Assembly: GCF_000015765.1 (NCBI RefSeq)
Contig: NC_008942.1
Span: forward strand, 291,921 to 355,920
DNA length: 64,000 nt
Direction of reading: 5' to 3'
Source of the DNA: Methanocorpusculum labreanum Z
Lineage (GTDB): Archaea > Halobacteriota > Methanomicrobia > Methanomicrobiales > Methanocorpusculaceae
The notes beneath the pieces are model-generated. The model ran no database searches. It had not been told where the DNA came from and was given only the letters and a program-made list of their open reading frames with translations. Positions within the stretch are counted from its first letter, which is position 1; every line of letters begins with the position of its first letter. Positions 1 through 7,998 of this stretch are shown here, one piece after another. Both the position numbers and the translations under genes were made by a program.

Positions 1-1529
1 GGTGCATAATCCAGAATCGTCTGCGCAGAAACCTGATGCTCCTTACGCTGCTCTCCTTCGCGGATCATCGCAGTCTTCAGCCCGGCGGCCGTAAACACTT
101 CGCTCCCGAACGCGGCAAACAGCCGGGACAAAAGCTCGCATCCTTCCGTCTCCGCCTCATTCTCCTCAGTCTGGATCTCATCCAGATTCGAAAGGACCCT
201 CGAAAACCCTGCTGCATACAGCGACCCGGCGATAACAGAATACCACTGCGGATACTCCGCCAGATTCCCCGGACACGGCGGAGGAGCCGGCCGGCCCTTC
301 GCGATCCAGTTTTTCAGAAACACCGCGAATGCCCGCACGATTTTTGGGTGCATCTCCTGGGCATAAGCGATCAGCTCATCCTTTTTCCGGGAAAACCTCA
401 GATCCTGCCAGGGTTTCTGCGCCATAATATTTGTCGCGATCACGCGTCCGCAGACATCCGCCGAGATCTTCAGATGGTTCCCGTTCACGCAGAACTGCGT
501 AGTCACGGCCCGTTCCACCTGATTCAGCGTTCCAAAGTCGCGAAACGACGCTCTACCGTTTCCCGACGTCGCCGAAAGAAGAAACTCCGACACAAAATCC
601 GCACCCGGCGGGACATTATCGATGACCGCATACAGCGGACTCTCCTTAACGATCGTCTTATGCAGCTTCTCCATCTCTTCCGTGCGGGACGGGGCAGGGT
701 AGACCGGCATCTCGGCCCCGAACGCCGCAATCCCGTTGATCTGCTGCAGAAAACTCCCCCCGGTCCGCGGACTGTTTTTCCGCACGGCATGGATCGGAAA
801 CGGACCGGGAAGACTTGGTCGGAGCATCGCGGAAAACAGTGCCGCCAGATTATTTTCATAATCCGCCCGGTCTTTGAACAAAAACTCGCGATACACCGAA
901 TAGATATCTTCCCGTGCACGCGAAAGATCGTCTTCACTGGGAATGTCTGGAGCCTCTTCGATCTCCAGATCCCGGCAGAAATACCAGCCGGTCTCTTTCT
1001 CAAAGCCTTTCGCGGAAACGATTTCGCCGTTTTGCTTCAGCATTGCGCCGCAATGCACGCCTGTGATCTCCGGCAGACGATCCAGCTCCTTTGCCGAAGC
1101 CTTCAGCACGCTTTCGAGCAGGTCGAAGGGAAGCGGGATCTCGGTCTTGGATTCATCGCCCGGTTTGTGCCAGGAGGAAAGCGCTGTGAGCAGAATGCGA
1201 AGCCTTCCCCGGTCGAGAGGTGCGATCACTCCGTCCGTGATTTCGCACAGTCTGCCGGCATAGATGCCGACAAAGGAACGGTTCGCAGTATTATAATACC
1301 GGAGAGCCCTTCCGGCGCTTTTTACGGCTGCTGCCGTGTTTGCCGGCAGTTCCCGGGGAACCGGGACCGGCGAGACCGGGCAGTGTTTACCTTCGGGTTC
1401 GTCAGGATCGAAGGTAAGCGTGATATTCGAATGGCTGTTCGTTGGCGGAAAGAAGGTCGAGAGGTCGAGTTCTTCCGCCGGAGGGGAGAGGGTCCCCTCT
1501 CTGATTGGAATCGTCGAATCAATATTCAT
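1..1529 (-). CDS. Phage/plasmid-type replication ATPase (primase-helicase-like), C-terminus beyond window
   Basis: Translating the minus strand from the ATG at 1529 gives 509 codons without a stop up to base 1. Residues about 80-185 look like the middle domain of virus-type primase-helicases (GIYAGRL, then a GFEKETGWY segment), followed by an ATPase-like region. The P-loop position reads NSPRTGGS (252-259), so the Walker lysine is glycine (G258). The Walker B-like strand YAVIDNV (300-306) and the sensor-like VNGNHL (348-353) are kept, and the tail resembles the helical region after the ATPase core. Similar proteins replicate plasmids and proviruses; catalytic ATPase activity is doubtful here. 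It suggests an integrated-element remnant at the left edge. A long opposite-strand reading frame over the same bases looks like a shadow because its composition is arginine-rich and shows no domain. Confidence 0.7.
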   Translation of the reverse strand, partial: MNIDSTIPIREGTLSPPAEELDLSTFFPPTNSHSNITLTFDPDEPEGKHCPVSPVPVPRELPANTAAAVKSAGRALRYYNTANRSFVGIYAGRLCEITDGVIAPLDRGRLRILLTALSSWHKPGDESKTEIPLPFDLLESVLKASAKELDRLPEITGVHCGAMLKQNGEIVSAKGFEKETGWYFCRDLEIEEAPDIPSEDDLSRAREDIYSVYREFLFKDRADYENNLAALFSAMLRPSLPGPFPIHAVRKNSPRTGGSFLQQINGIAAFGAEMPVYPAPSRTEEMEKLHKTIVKESPLYAVIDNVPPGADFVSEFLLSATSGNGRASFRDFGTLNQVERAVTTQFCVNGNHLKISADVCGRVIATNIMAQKPWQDLRFSRKKDELIAYAQEMHPKIVRAFAVFLKNWIAKGRPAPPPCPGNLAEYPQWYSVIAGSLYAAGFSRVLSNLDEIQTEENEAETEGCELLSRLFAAFGSEVFTAAGLKTAMIREGEQRKEHQVSAQTILDYA

Positions 1530-1686
1530 AAATTAGCTCGTATCCATACCGGCGGGAGGGTTGTTTCTCAGAATGCTGAGTGTTCTGTTTCAGGCCGGAA
1601 GAATGTAATCAGATATATGTTATGAATACATAAGAGCCGAATTTTTTTGTGATTTTTTCGCAAATTGGATATACATATATATGATA

Positions 1687-2061
1687 TCATCCTCTGCCGA
1701 TTGGCAGGATTTCGATCGTGTATCCGTCCGGATCCTCGAGGTAATAGATACCACTTGCCTCGTTGACCGACTTCACGCAGCCCATCTTCTGGTGTTTTTC
1801 GAGCGAGCCCTGAAAATCATCGGTCGAGAACGCCAGATGTCTTCCGTTGTCGCCCGGCTCATACGGTTTTGTTCGGCCGGTAACCTGCGTGAGTTCCAGT
1901 TTGTGATCCGACTGTCCGTCGCCTAAAAAGACGATCGTAACGTCCCCTGACTCGGGCACGATCCGTTTTACTTCAAAAAGTCCCAAAGCTTCTGCATAGA
2001 ACTTCATCGACCGGTCGAGGTCGAGCACGTTGATATTGTTGTGGATCATCCGAAACTGCAT
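1687..2061 (-). CDS. VOC-family protein, lactoylglutathione-lyase-like
   Basis: 124 residues, one vicinal-oxygen-chelate unit pair with the spacing of glyoxalase I. Candidate metal ligands are H7, E56, H75 and E117, the usual His/Glu set. The opening MQFRMIHNNINVLDLDRSMK is the typical first strand and helix of glyoxalase I. The protein would act on a hemithioacetal-type substrate, but methanogens generally lack glutathione, so the thiol partner is unknown. It is a single gene on the minus strand with its own AT-rich upstream region at 2062-2146, sharing orientation with the Sec61-beta gene. Family assignment is secure; substrate is not. Confidence 0.85.
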   Translation of the reverse strand: MQFRMIHNNINVLDLDRSMKFYAEALGLFEVKRIVPESGDVTIVFLGDGQSDHKLELTQVTGRTKPYEPGDNGRHLAFSTDDFQGSLEKHQKMGCVKSVNEASGIYYLEDPDGYTIEILPIGRG

Positions 2062-2146
2062 ACAGATACCTCTCTTTTAAAATATTTAAGCGATCCGTGG
2101 ATCAGAAAAAAATGTTGAGATAAAATCTCACGTATATTATTTGGAC

Positions 2147-2308
2147 TTAGATGAAAAGGTTCAGCAGGTAAATTACGACGCCGATGACGCCCGCGACCAC
2201 TAAAACAACCGTTGGTTTAATGTGGAACGCTTTGCGGTCATCCGCATCGTAGTAGGTAACCAGACCTGCTGATGAACTTAGTCCTCTGCCCGAGCTCTTT
2301 GCTGCCAT
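2147..2308 (-). CDS. secG: Preprotein translocase Sec61-beta subunit
   Basis: A 53-residue protein read from the ATG at 2308. It starts MAAKSSGRGLSSSAGLVTYY, a cytosolic Ser/Gly-rich segment, followed by a charged stretch (DADDRKAF) and one hydrophobic helix at about residues 33-53 ending in NLFI. This is the tail-anchored pattern and the length of archaeal Sec61-beta, the small subunit of the SecYE-beta protein-conducting channel. The gene is divergent from the amidohydrolase at 2362, and the 53 bp between them must hold both promoters. Confidence 0.92.
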   Translation of the reverse strand: MAAKSSGRGLSSSAGLVTYYDADDRKAFHIKPTVVLVVAGVIGVVIYLLNLFI

Positions 2309-2361
2309 ATCCTATTATATTCATCCTCTACCCATATAAAAGAACAGGAGATCACGGGTTG

Positions 2362-3405
2362 ATGCAGGAGGAGATACTGGAAGGAATGGCATTCATCGGC
2401 GAGGAGTTTACCCCGCAGAATGTCGAAATCGTCATCGAAAACGGGCGTATCTCAGAGATTACCGAGCGGAAAACCACTTCCACGCAATGGATCGTCCCTG
2501 CTTTTTTCAACGCGCATACTCACATCGGCGACACGGTCGGGATGGATACAAAAATCGACCGGCCGCTGGCGGAACTGGTCGCCCCGCCCAACGGGTTGAA
2601 GCACAGACTTTTGCGGGAGACGCCGGCTCGCCGTCTGGTCTCTGCGATGCAGGATACGATTGCTTTTATGAAGGCGACCGGGACGCTTGGTTTTGCGGAT
2701 TTCCGGGAAGGGGGAACGTCCGGCGTCGACCTTCTCAATCAGGCGGCCGATCCGTCGGTAGGCATGGTTATTTTCGGAAGAGACGGCGGCGAGTTTTCCG
2801 CCCGCGGATTTGGTCTTTCCAGTGCGAAAGGAACGAAAGAAGAGGAAGAAACGGTCCGCCTCGCAAAAGCTGCCGGCAAACTCTTCGCCGTGCATGCAGG
2901 CGAGGCGGGCGTTAAGGATATAGATGTTGCTTTTTCCCTCGAACCCGATCTGATCATCCATGCCACGCATTTCACGGGAGCCCACATCCGGGAAGCGGCC
3001 GATTGCGACATTCCGATCGTCATATGTCCGAGATCGAACTGGCTGCTTGGAGCAACTGCCGATTCCCGCCGGCCGCCGGTTCGTGAAATGCTGGATGCCG
3101 GATGCCGGGTTTTTCTTGGGACCGACAATGCGATGTTTGTGGCTCCGGATATGTTTGCCGAGGCAGCCTTTCTCCAAACCATATACAAAATCGATTCCGG
3201 CAATATCCTTCGGATGATGACGGACGGCTTCTCCCTTCTTGGCCGAAGGAACAGAATCGAGGCGGGAGGGCCTGCCGACCTCCTCCTTCTTGACGGAGGG
3301 TATCCCGGCCGCTGGACGCAGGATCCCCGCACATCTCTCTTAAATCGGGTTGGGTCGCGGGGTATCACTCGGGTCATTTCCGGGTGGAATACCAACTCTT
3401 TATAA
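2362..3405 (+). CDS. Amidohydrolase, cytosine/adenosine-deaminase-like
   Basis: 347 residues from the ATG at 2362, which follows AGGAG at 2346-2350; a TTG one codon earlier is the alternative. Longer starts would run into the divergent Sec61-beta gene. Metal-site motifs of the amidohydrolase superfamily are in order: NAHTHIGD (HxH after strand 1), AVHAGE, IIHATHF and LGTDNAM with the catalytic Asp. The C-terminal part (AGGPADLLLLD) is the usual composite beta-sandwich return. The exact substrate (nucleoside, methylthioadenosine or another cyclic amidine) cannot be read from sequence. A Usp gene follows 43 bp downstream on the same strand. Confidence 0.8.
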   Translation: MQEEILEGMAFIGEEFTPQNVEIVIENGRISEITERKTTSTQWIVPAFFNAHTHIGDTVGMDTKIDRPLAELVAPPNGLKHRLLRETPARRLVSAMQDTIAFMKATGTLGFADFREGGTSGVDLLNQAADPSVGMVIFGRDGGEFSARGFGLSSAKGTKEEEETVRLAKAAGKLFAVHAGEAGVKDIDVAFSLEPDLIIHATHFTGAHIREAADCDIPIVICPRSNWLLGATADSRRPPVREMLDAGCRVFLGTDNAMFVAPDMFAEAAFLQTIYKIDSGNILRMMTDGFSLLGRRNRIEAGGPADLLLLDGGYPGRWTQDPRTSLLNRVGSRGITRVISGWNTNSL

Positions 3406-3448
3406 CCTTGGAGGAGTAATTTACTCATAAAGTAGGAGGTTTTAAAAA

Positions 3449-3877
3449 ATGTTTACCAAGATACTTGTTGCGATTGACGGATCCGACATCAGCAAGAGTG
3501 CATTCAATAAAGCGATTGAACTGGCAAAAATGTCCAAAGCCGAGTTGCATGCGATCTACGTTATCGAGTCGGGCATGATCTCGCCCGGTCCGGTGGATGC
3601 TTCCTGGGAACTGATCTACCAGCGCTTCGAGAAAGAAGGCCGGGATATCATGGAAGAACTTGTCGAGGATGCATCCAAGAAAGGCGTGATAGTTACGCCC
3701 CATCTTGAAGCAGGACATGCCGGCGATACGATCATCAACATGGCTTCCGAACTGGAGTGCGATCTGATCGTTGTCGGATCCCGCGGAAAGAGCAAACTCG
3801 ACCGCCTTCTTATCGGCAGTGTTTCTTCACATATCATTACATATGCGAAAACCAACACCCTGATCATCAAAAAATAA
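3449..3877 (+). CDS. Universal stress protein, UspA family
   Basis: 142 residues, a single Usp domain covering the whole protein. It opens MFTKILVAIDGSDISKSAF, and the C-terminal part carries the ATP-binding signature: VVGSRGKSKLDRLLIGSVSS fits G-x2-G-x9-G-S. Such proteins bind ATP or AMP and are induced by stress. An AGGAGG-type ribosome-binding site (TAGGAGGT at about 3433-3440) precedes the ATG. It lies between an amidohydrolase and a CBS-domain protein, all on the plus strand, and CBS and Usp proteins both sense adenylates. Confidence 0.93.
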   Translation: MFTKILVAIDGSDISKSAFNKAIELAKMSKAELHAIYVIESGMISPGPVDASWELIYQRFEKEGRDIMEELVEDASKKGVIVTPHLEAGHAGDTIINMASELECDLIVVGSRGKSKLDRLLIGSVSSHIITYAKTNTLIIKK

Positions 3878-4056
3878 ATCCCCTCAACTTTTTTCCGCGC
3901 GAATATCTGATTCGCCGGCATTTTTCCCTTGAAATCCGCAGCAGGAATGTAAGCGTTATTTATCTCCAGCACTCCAAAAAATACACACGGATTTTCTGCA
4001 AAAGGAAATCACAGGGGCCGATCATTGTGGCCGGCCCGCATCCAGAGGTGAATATC

Positions 4057-4911
4057 ATGACGGAAATGTTAGCAAAAGATTACATGACAAAAGACGTTGT
4101 CACGGTCGAGATCCCCTCAGGCCGCGATGATGTTTTACGTATTCTCAAGCGGACCGGAATCAGTGGTGTTCCGGTGGTGAAAGGTCCGGAGAAGAAACTC
4201 CTCGGTATCGTTACCAGAAAGGATATTCTGCGTAAACCGGAGGAGACTCAGGTTGCACTTCTGATGTCATCCGAGCCGCTGACGATCCGCCCGGAGGTTA
4301 CCCTCTCGGAAGCTGCAGAAATCATGACGAAGATGAATGTCCGCCGTCTGCCCGTTGTCGAAGGAGACAATCTCATAGGCATATTAAGCGTCTCCGATCT
4401 TGTCGGCGCAGTTGCCAAACTTCGGGACGTTCGCGAGATTAGACATGGTTTCGTCAGCAAAAGGACGTATGCGATGTGGGAAGAAACCCCTCTCCCGGTC
4501 GTCGGCCGGATCATGGAGCTTGCCCACACCGATGCAATGCCCATTCTCAACTCGGAGAACCAGCTCACCGGTATTATTTCCGAGCGTGACCTTATCAGAT
4601 GTTCAAGCATTGAGGATGATGTTCAGACGAGCGACTTTTCGACCGGAACGGATGATGATGAGTGGACCTGGGAAAGCATCCGCGATAATCACACGATTTC
4701 CTACGGCGTCTCCAAAGTCGAGCTTCCAAACCGTCCTGTAAAGGTCTGCATGGTCAGAAAAGTCATTGCCGTCCCCAATAATGCGGAAGTCAGCGACTGT
4801 GCTCTGCGGATGAAACGCGGCCGGGTCGATCAGATGCCGATCATCGATAACGATCAGCGGCTTTCGGGCATGCTGTTTGACCGGGACCTGATCAAGGCTC
4901 TCATCAAATAA
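4057..4911 (+). CDS. Four-CBS-domain protein
   Basis: 284 residues from the ATG at 4057. A longer open frame begins upstream, but that extension lacks similarity to CBS proteins and overlaps the Usp gene. Four CBS modules can be followed by their recurring LxGIVTRKDIL, LIGILSVSDLV, LTGIISERDLI and LSGMLFDRDLI endings, forming two Bateman pairs. An acidic insert (STGTDDDEWTWE) separates modules 3 and 4. CBS pairs usually bind AMP, ATP or SAM and regulate a partner; none is fused here. Basis for function is family knowledge only. Confidence 0.9.
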   Translation: MTEMLAKDYMTKDVVTVEIPSGRDDVLRILKRTGISGVPVVKGPEKKLLGIVTRKDILRKPEETQVALLMSSEPLTIRPEVTLSEAAEIMTKMNVRRLPVVEGDNLIGILSVSDLVGAVAKLRDVREIRHGFVSKRTYAMWEETPLPVVGRIMELAHTDAMPILNSENQLTGIISERDLIRCSSIEDDVQTSDFSTGTDDDEWTWESIRDNHTISYGVSKVELPNRPVKVCMVRKVIAVPNNAEVSDCALRMKRGRVDQMPIIDNDQRLSGMLFDRDLIKALIK

Positions 4912-4981
4912 CTCCTCCATAGGATTCTTTTTTTATTCCCTGATGGGAAGCTATATTAGTGTTCTTCTCCCAGTTTTAATT

Positions 4982-5251
4982 ATGACAAAACCGGTATTGT
5001 ACGACTTCTTCGCCACCTGGTGCGGACCCTGCAGAATTCAGAGCCCAATCGTCCATGATCTTGCCAAAAAAATGGAAGGCTTGGTTGATGTCCAGATGGT
5101 CGATGTGGATGAGCATGGGGACCTTGCCAACAAGTATTCCATCAGTGTAGTCCCGACTCTCATCATCGAAAAGGACGGGAAGGTCATCCAGCGTCTGGAG
5201 GGAGTGACCGACGCTGCAACTCTCGAGAGCCTTTTGAAGGCCCTTATCTAA
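4982..5251 (+). CDS. Thioredoxin
   Basis: 89 residues from the ATG at 4982. The active site is WCGPC (C14, C17), and the cis-proline loop is VVPTL. An upstream in-frame ATG at 4943 would add a hydrophobic segment, but a TATA-like CTATATTA at about 4950-4957 lies 25-30 bp before 4982, which fits a leaderless transcript starting at the inner ATG. The next gene downstream also encodes a small Cys-containing, thioredoxin-like protein, so the pair may work together in thiol redox control. Confidence 0.92.
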   Translation: MTKPVLYDFFATWCGPCRIQSPIVHDLAKKMEGLVDVQMVDVDEHGDLANKYSISVVPTLIIEKDGKVIQRLEGVTDAATLESLLKALI

Positions 5252-5310
5252 ACTGAAACGTCTTACCGTTTCACCATTCTTTTTTACAAACCAGTACCAA
5301 TACTTTAGGT

Positions 5311-5646
5311 ATGACTCCGATTTCAGTTGAAGTGATTGGCTATACCTACCGGCCCTGCGGTCCGTTTCCCTGCGATAAAGACCGGTCCTGCGGGCTTGTT
5401 GAGTGTTTCGAGAAGGAGACGCTGGCATTTGCGTTTCCGGCACTGGAAAAAGCGCTGAAAGAGAAGTACGGCGACCGTGTCTCCCTGATCCTTACGTCGC
5501 TGGATGAGGGGATCCCGGAGAGGGTTGTCGAGATTGTGAAAATCGATCACCCGCCGCTGCCGATAATTCTGGTGAATGGGCACGTTGTGCCGGTTGGGGC
5601 TATTTCCGTTCCAAGGATCTCGGAATATATCGATGCGGCACTCTGA
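5311..5646 (+). CDS. Small Cys-rich protein, possibly thioredoxin-fold
   Basis: 111 residues. The N-terminus has four clustered cysteines in YRPCGPFPCDKDRSCGLVEC, where thioredoxin-fold proteins place their redox site, and the C-terminal half (PPLPIILVNGHVVPVGAISV) contains a cis-proline-like LPIIL strand. This resembles a short thioredoxin/glutaredoxin-like family with extra cysteines that may bind metal or form two disulfides. It starts 59 bp after the thioredoxin stop. Family name not recognised with confidence. Confidence 0.75.
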   Translation: MTPISVEVIGYTYRPCGPFPCDKDRSCGLVECFEKETLAFAFPALEKALKEKYGDRVSLILTSLDEGIPERVVEIVKIDHPPLPIILVNGHVVPVGAISVPRISEYIDAAL

Positions 5647-5674
5647 ACCCGCAATATTTTTTTTTAATTTCCCG

Positions 5675-5690
5675 TAGGACTTACGCGGTG
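5675..5690 (+). repeat. Left terminal inverted repeat
   Basis: TAGGACTTACGCGGTG, exact reverse complement of 6172-6187. Sequences of the GTAGGACTTACGC type are common at IS ends in prokaryotes (general knowledge). Confidence 0.7.
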
Positions 5691-5982
5691 GGCTTTCTCA
5701 TGCTTCCATACCCAGCCATATACTTCCCGAATTGTATCTTCAAAATCATCACATATTTCCTGTCTGAATCCTTCACTCCAGATGAACTACCTGGAAAGCC
5801 CAAATGGGCAAAGCCCATTTGAGGCGGCACGCAAGCCGAAGGCTTGCACGCAACGTATAGGGGCCTCAGCAAATAGGATATCCCACCGCGGGCCGCTCCG
5901 CGCCGGAGTCGCGGCCCCGCACCCCAGGTCAAGAAAAGGGACTGTTCATCTATTTTTCCAGAAAAAAGACATGCAAGATAAG

Positions 5983-6004
5983 AAAAACCCGCACGCGGGT
6001 TTTT
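5983..6004. repeat. Hairpin, 10-bp stem with 2-nt loop
   Basis: AAAAACCCGC and GCGGGTTTTT flank AC. On both strands the GC-rich core is followed by a T-run, so it could act as a bidirectional terminator inside the element. Confidence 0.55.
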
Positions 6005-6171
6005 CCTCAGCATTTTTCCAGAGAGGGTGCGATTCTGCGTAGGCGATCAGCCGAAGCAGAGCACCCGAACGCAAGAAAAATGCGATTCGCGTTAATTCGC
6101 GGAGATTGGCGGTTAAATAACCTCAGGTTTTCAAACCCAGCCGTACCCTTCCCGAATTGGGGTCACAACCA

Positions 6172-6187
6172 CACCGCGTAAGTCCTA
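6172..6187 (-). repeat. Right terminal inverted repeat
   Basis: CACCGCGTAAGTCCTA, exact reverse complement of 5675-5690, 497 bp apart start to start. Confidence 0.7.
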
Positions 6188-6227
6188 TTCCCGTAATGTT
6201 CTTCGTTAAAATCGGTCTCTGTTCACG

Positions 6228-6476
6228 TTATTCTTTGAGCATAAATGCATGGAACATGGAGGCCATTCCTGCGAGAAATAATCCTAACCCGACGACGACT
6301 GCCGGAATCTGCAAAATATCCGGTGTGCTGAAAAGTGCCGGGTACATCCCCAGTGCCGCCATAAATACTGCGCCGGGAAATGCAATGAAAAATCCACCTG
6401 CAAAAAACAGACATCTTTTCTTCCATGTGCTAAGATTTGCGATGAACTTCATTGATCGATGTTTGATACTATGCAT
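6228..6476 (-). CDS. Small two-helix membrane protein
   Basis: Up to 82 residues; a start at the inner ATG (MKFIANLSTWKKRC, about 6452) would give 74. Two hydrophobic helices (about CLFFAGGFFIAFPGAVFMAA and IPAVVVGLGLFLAGMASMF) follow a basic N-terminus, so the ends are probably cytosolic. No family recognised. It lies on the minus strand downstream of the aldolase gene with a 66-bp gap, possibly its own unit. Confidence 0.65.
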   Translation of the reverse strand: MHSIKHRSMKFIANLSTWKKRCLFFAGGFFIAFPGAVFMAALGMYPALFSTPDILQIPAVVVGLGLFLAGMASMFHAFMLKE

Positions 6477-6542
6477 CTCCTCATATAATTATTTTCAGCT
6501 CTCGACTCTGGCTAAAGATTGAGGTGGGAAAAATAAGAAAAA

Positions 6543-7079
6543 TTATCTGTAGGTTTTCGTCAGATGCAGGACTTTGCAGCAGTGTTCGGCGAGCGAGGTG
6601 TAAAGATAAGCCTGATCCAGATCGCGGCCGGCTGCAAAGGTCCCGTGACCTTTGGCAATGACGATGTTGGCAGATGAAAGGCCTTTTGCCACTACATCTG
6701 CAAGCTGCTGTGATCCGCACGGGCCTTCGACGACCTGGATTGTCGGGGCGAGCAGGTGTCCTTCGCTGTCGATCGTCTCGATTTCGGCGTCGGCGAGGAG
6801 CGAGAGGGCCACGGCATACGGCGGGTGGGCGTGGACGATCGCTTTGTGTTCCGAGGCATTGTAGACTGCAGTATGCACCCGCCATTCGCTGGATGCTCCG
6901 GGAGTGACCCTGCCGTTTAGGGGCATAAGGACGATCTGTTCGGGGTCCGCGTCGAGGTAGGATCCGGTTTTCGTGATGAAATATCCATCATCGGTTCTTA
7001 CACTCATGTTGCCGAAGTTTCCTCCAACCAAGTGTTCCGCAAACAACCGTTTGCCGATTCGGGGAAAGTCGGGCTGCAT
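6543..7079 (-). CDS. Class II aldolase, L-fuculose-phosphate aldolase-like
   Basis: 178 residues of the class II aldolase/adducin fold. Visible motifs: GNFGNMSVR (phosphate loop), TKTGSYL, SEWRVHTAVY (catalytic Glu followed by zinc His), HAHPPYA (two zinc His) and KGHGTFA (fourth His). In Methanocaldococcus a related aldolase makes lactaldehyde for coenzyme F420 synthesis, so a role in F420 lactate supply is plausible here; the gene itself does not prove it. The ATG at 7079 follows the argF stop by one base, so it is the last gene of a purD-argF-aldolase run. Confidence 0.87.
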   Translation of the reverse strand: MQPDFPRIGKRLFAEHLVGGNFGNMSVRTDDGYFITKTGSYLDADPEQIVLMPLNGRVTPGASSEWRVHTAVYNASEHKAIVHAHPPYAVALSLLADAEIETIDSEGHLLAPTIQVVEGPCGSQQLADVVAKGLSSANIVIAKGHGTFAAGRDLDQAYLYTSLAEHCCKVLHLTKTYR

Positions 7080-7080
7080 T

Positions 7081-7998
7081 TTAGTATCCTTGGGTCATCA
7101 GCCGAACGAGGATGGCTTTCTGGGCATGCAGCCGGTTCTCCGCCTGATCCCAGACCCCGCTCTGCATGGAATCGATGACTTCGTCCGTGATCTCCTCGCC
7201 CCGGTGGGCCGGAAGACAGTGGAGAACGAGAGCGTCGTCCGCCGCTTTGTTTAACAGGGCGGTGTCGAGCTGGTAGCCGACGAAGTCTTTGAGCTTGGTT
7301 TCTTTGATGTCTTCTTCGCCCATCGAGATCCAGGTGTCGGTGTAAATTGCGTGGGCATCGCTGACGGCTCTGACCGGATCATCGTAGATGGTGACTTTCC
7401 CGCCGTTTTCTTTGGCGAACTTCACGGCAGCCGGATCGGGTTCGTATCCTTTCGGGGTTCCGACAGCGATTTCCATGCCGGTTTGCACGGAGGCCATTAT
7501 CAGCGAATTACAGACATTATTCCCGTCGCCGATCCAGGCGATCTTCAGCCCGTCCAGCTCTCCGAATTTTTCTTTGAGGGTTAATGAGTCTGCCATGATT
7601 TGGCAGGGATGCTCTTTATCGGAAAGGGCGTTGATCACCGGGATGGATGCGTATTTGGCGAACTCGGTGATCGTCTCGTGTTTGTAGGTCCGCATGATCG
7701 CTCCGTGTACGTATCTGGACATCACCCGTGCCGTATCGGCGACGGTTTCCCCGCGTCCGAGCTGTGTGTCTTTAGCATTCAGGTAGAGTGCATATCCGCC
7801 GAGATCGTACATGCCGACGTCAAACGACATCCGCGTTCTGGTGGATGCCTTTTCGAAGATCATTGCGAGGGTTTTTCCGGCGAGAAGCGGGTGGGGGACG
7901 CCGGCATACCGCTGGCGTTTGAGTCGGGCAGCCAGGGTGAGAATGTCTTCATACTCCTCTGCCGAGAGGTCGGTGATCGAAAGAAAATCTTTTTTCAT
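7081..7998 (-). CDS. argF: Ornithine carbamoyltransferase
   Basis: 305 residues, normal length. Carbamoyl-phosphate motif STRTR at 52-56, HPCQ at 130-133 and HCLPAHRG at 260-267, the last being specific to ornithine rather than aspartate transcarbamoylases. It forms citrulline from ornithine and carbamoyl phosphate in cytosolic arginine synthesis. The start overlaps the purD stop by 4 bp, so the two are translationally coupled. Confidence 0.96.
   Translation of the reverse strand: MKKDFLSITDLSAEEYEDILTLAARLKRQRYAGVPHPLLAGKTLAMIFEKASTRTRMSFDVGMYDLGGYALYLNAKDTQLGRGETVADTARVMSRYVHGAIMRTYKHETITEFAKYASIPVINALSDKEHPCQIMADSLTLKEKFGELDGLKIAWIGDGNNVCNSLIMASVQTGMEIAVGTPKGYEPDPAAVKFAKENGGKVTIYDDPVRAVSDAHAIYTDTWISMGEEDIKETKLKDFVGYQLDTALLNKAADDALVLHCLPAHRGEEITDEVIDSMQSGVWDQAENRLHAQKAILVRLMTQGY

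Larger units (their letters stand above)
5675..6187. mobile_element. Non-coding element with terminal inverted repeats (MITE-like or IS remnant)
   Basis: The 580-bp gap between genes is bounded by a perfect 16-bp inverted repeat, TAGGACTTACGCGGTG at 5675-5690 and its complement at 6172-6187. Just inside, a 24-bp motif is repeated directly (5711-5734 and 6136-6159, 21 of 24 identical). The interior holds several tight hairpins (5802-5820, 5831-5847, 5983-6004) and a stretch at about 6080-6117 of short GCG-rich near repeats. No transposase is recognisable. The arrangement suggests a miniature inverted-repeat element or the ends of an IS whose centre was lost. No clear target-site duplication was seen. 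Confidence 0.55.

Noticed and set aside
36..1625. 529-codon plus-strand open frame
   Set aside because: It is antisense to a protein with clear ATPase-like motifs; its own translation is Arg/Pro-rich, with no domain and no ribosome site.
3757..4056. N-terminal extension of the CBS protein
   Set aside because: It overlaps the Usp gene and reads as low-similarity basic sequence; the ATG at 4057 matches the start of the first CBS domain.
5681..6013. 110-codon minus-strand frame in the inverted-repeat element
   Set aside because: It crosses hairpins and the repeat ends, with no recognisable domain.
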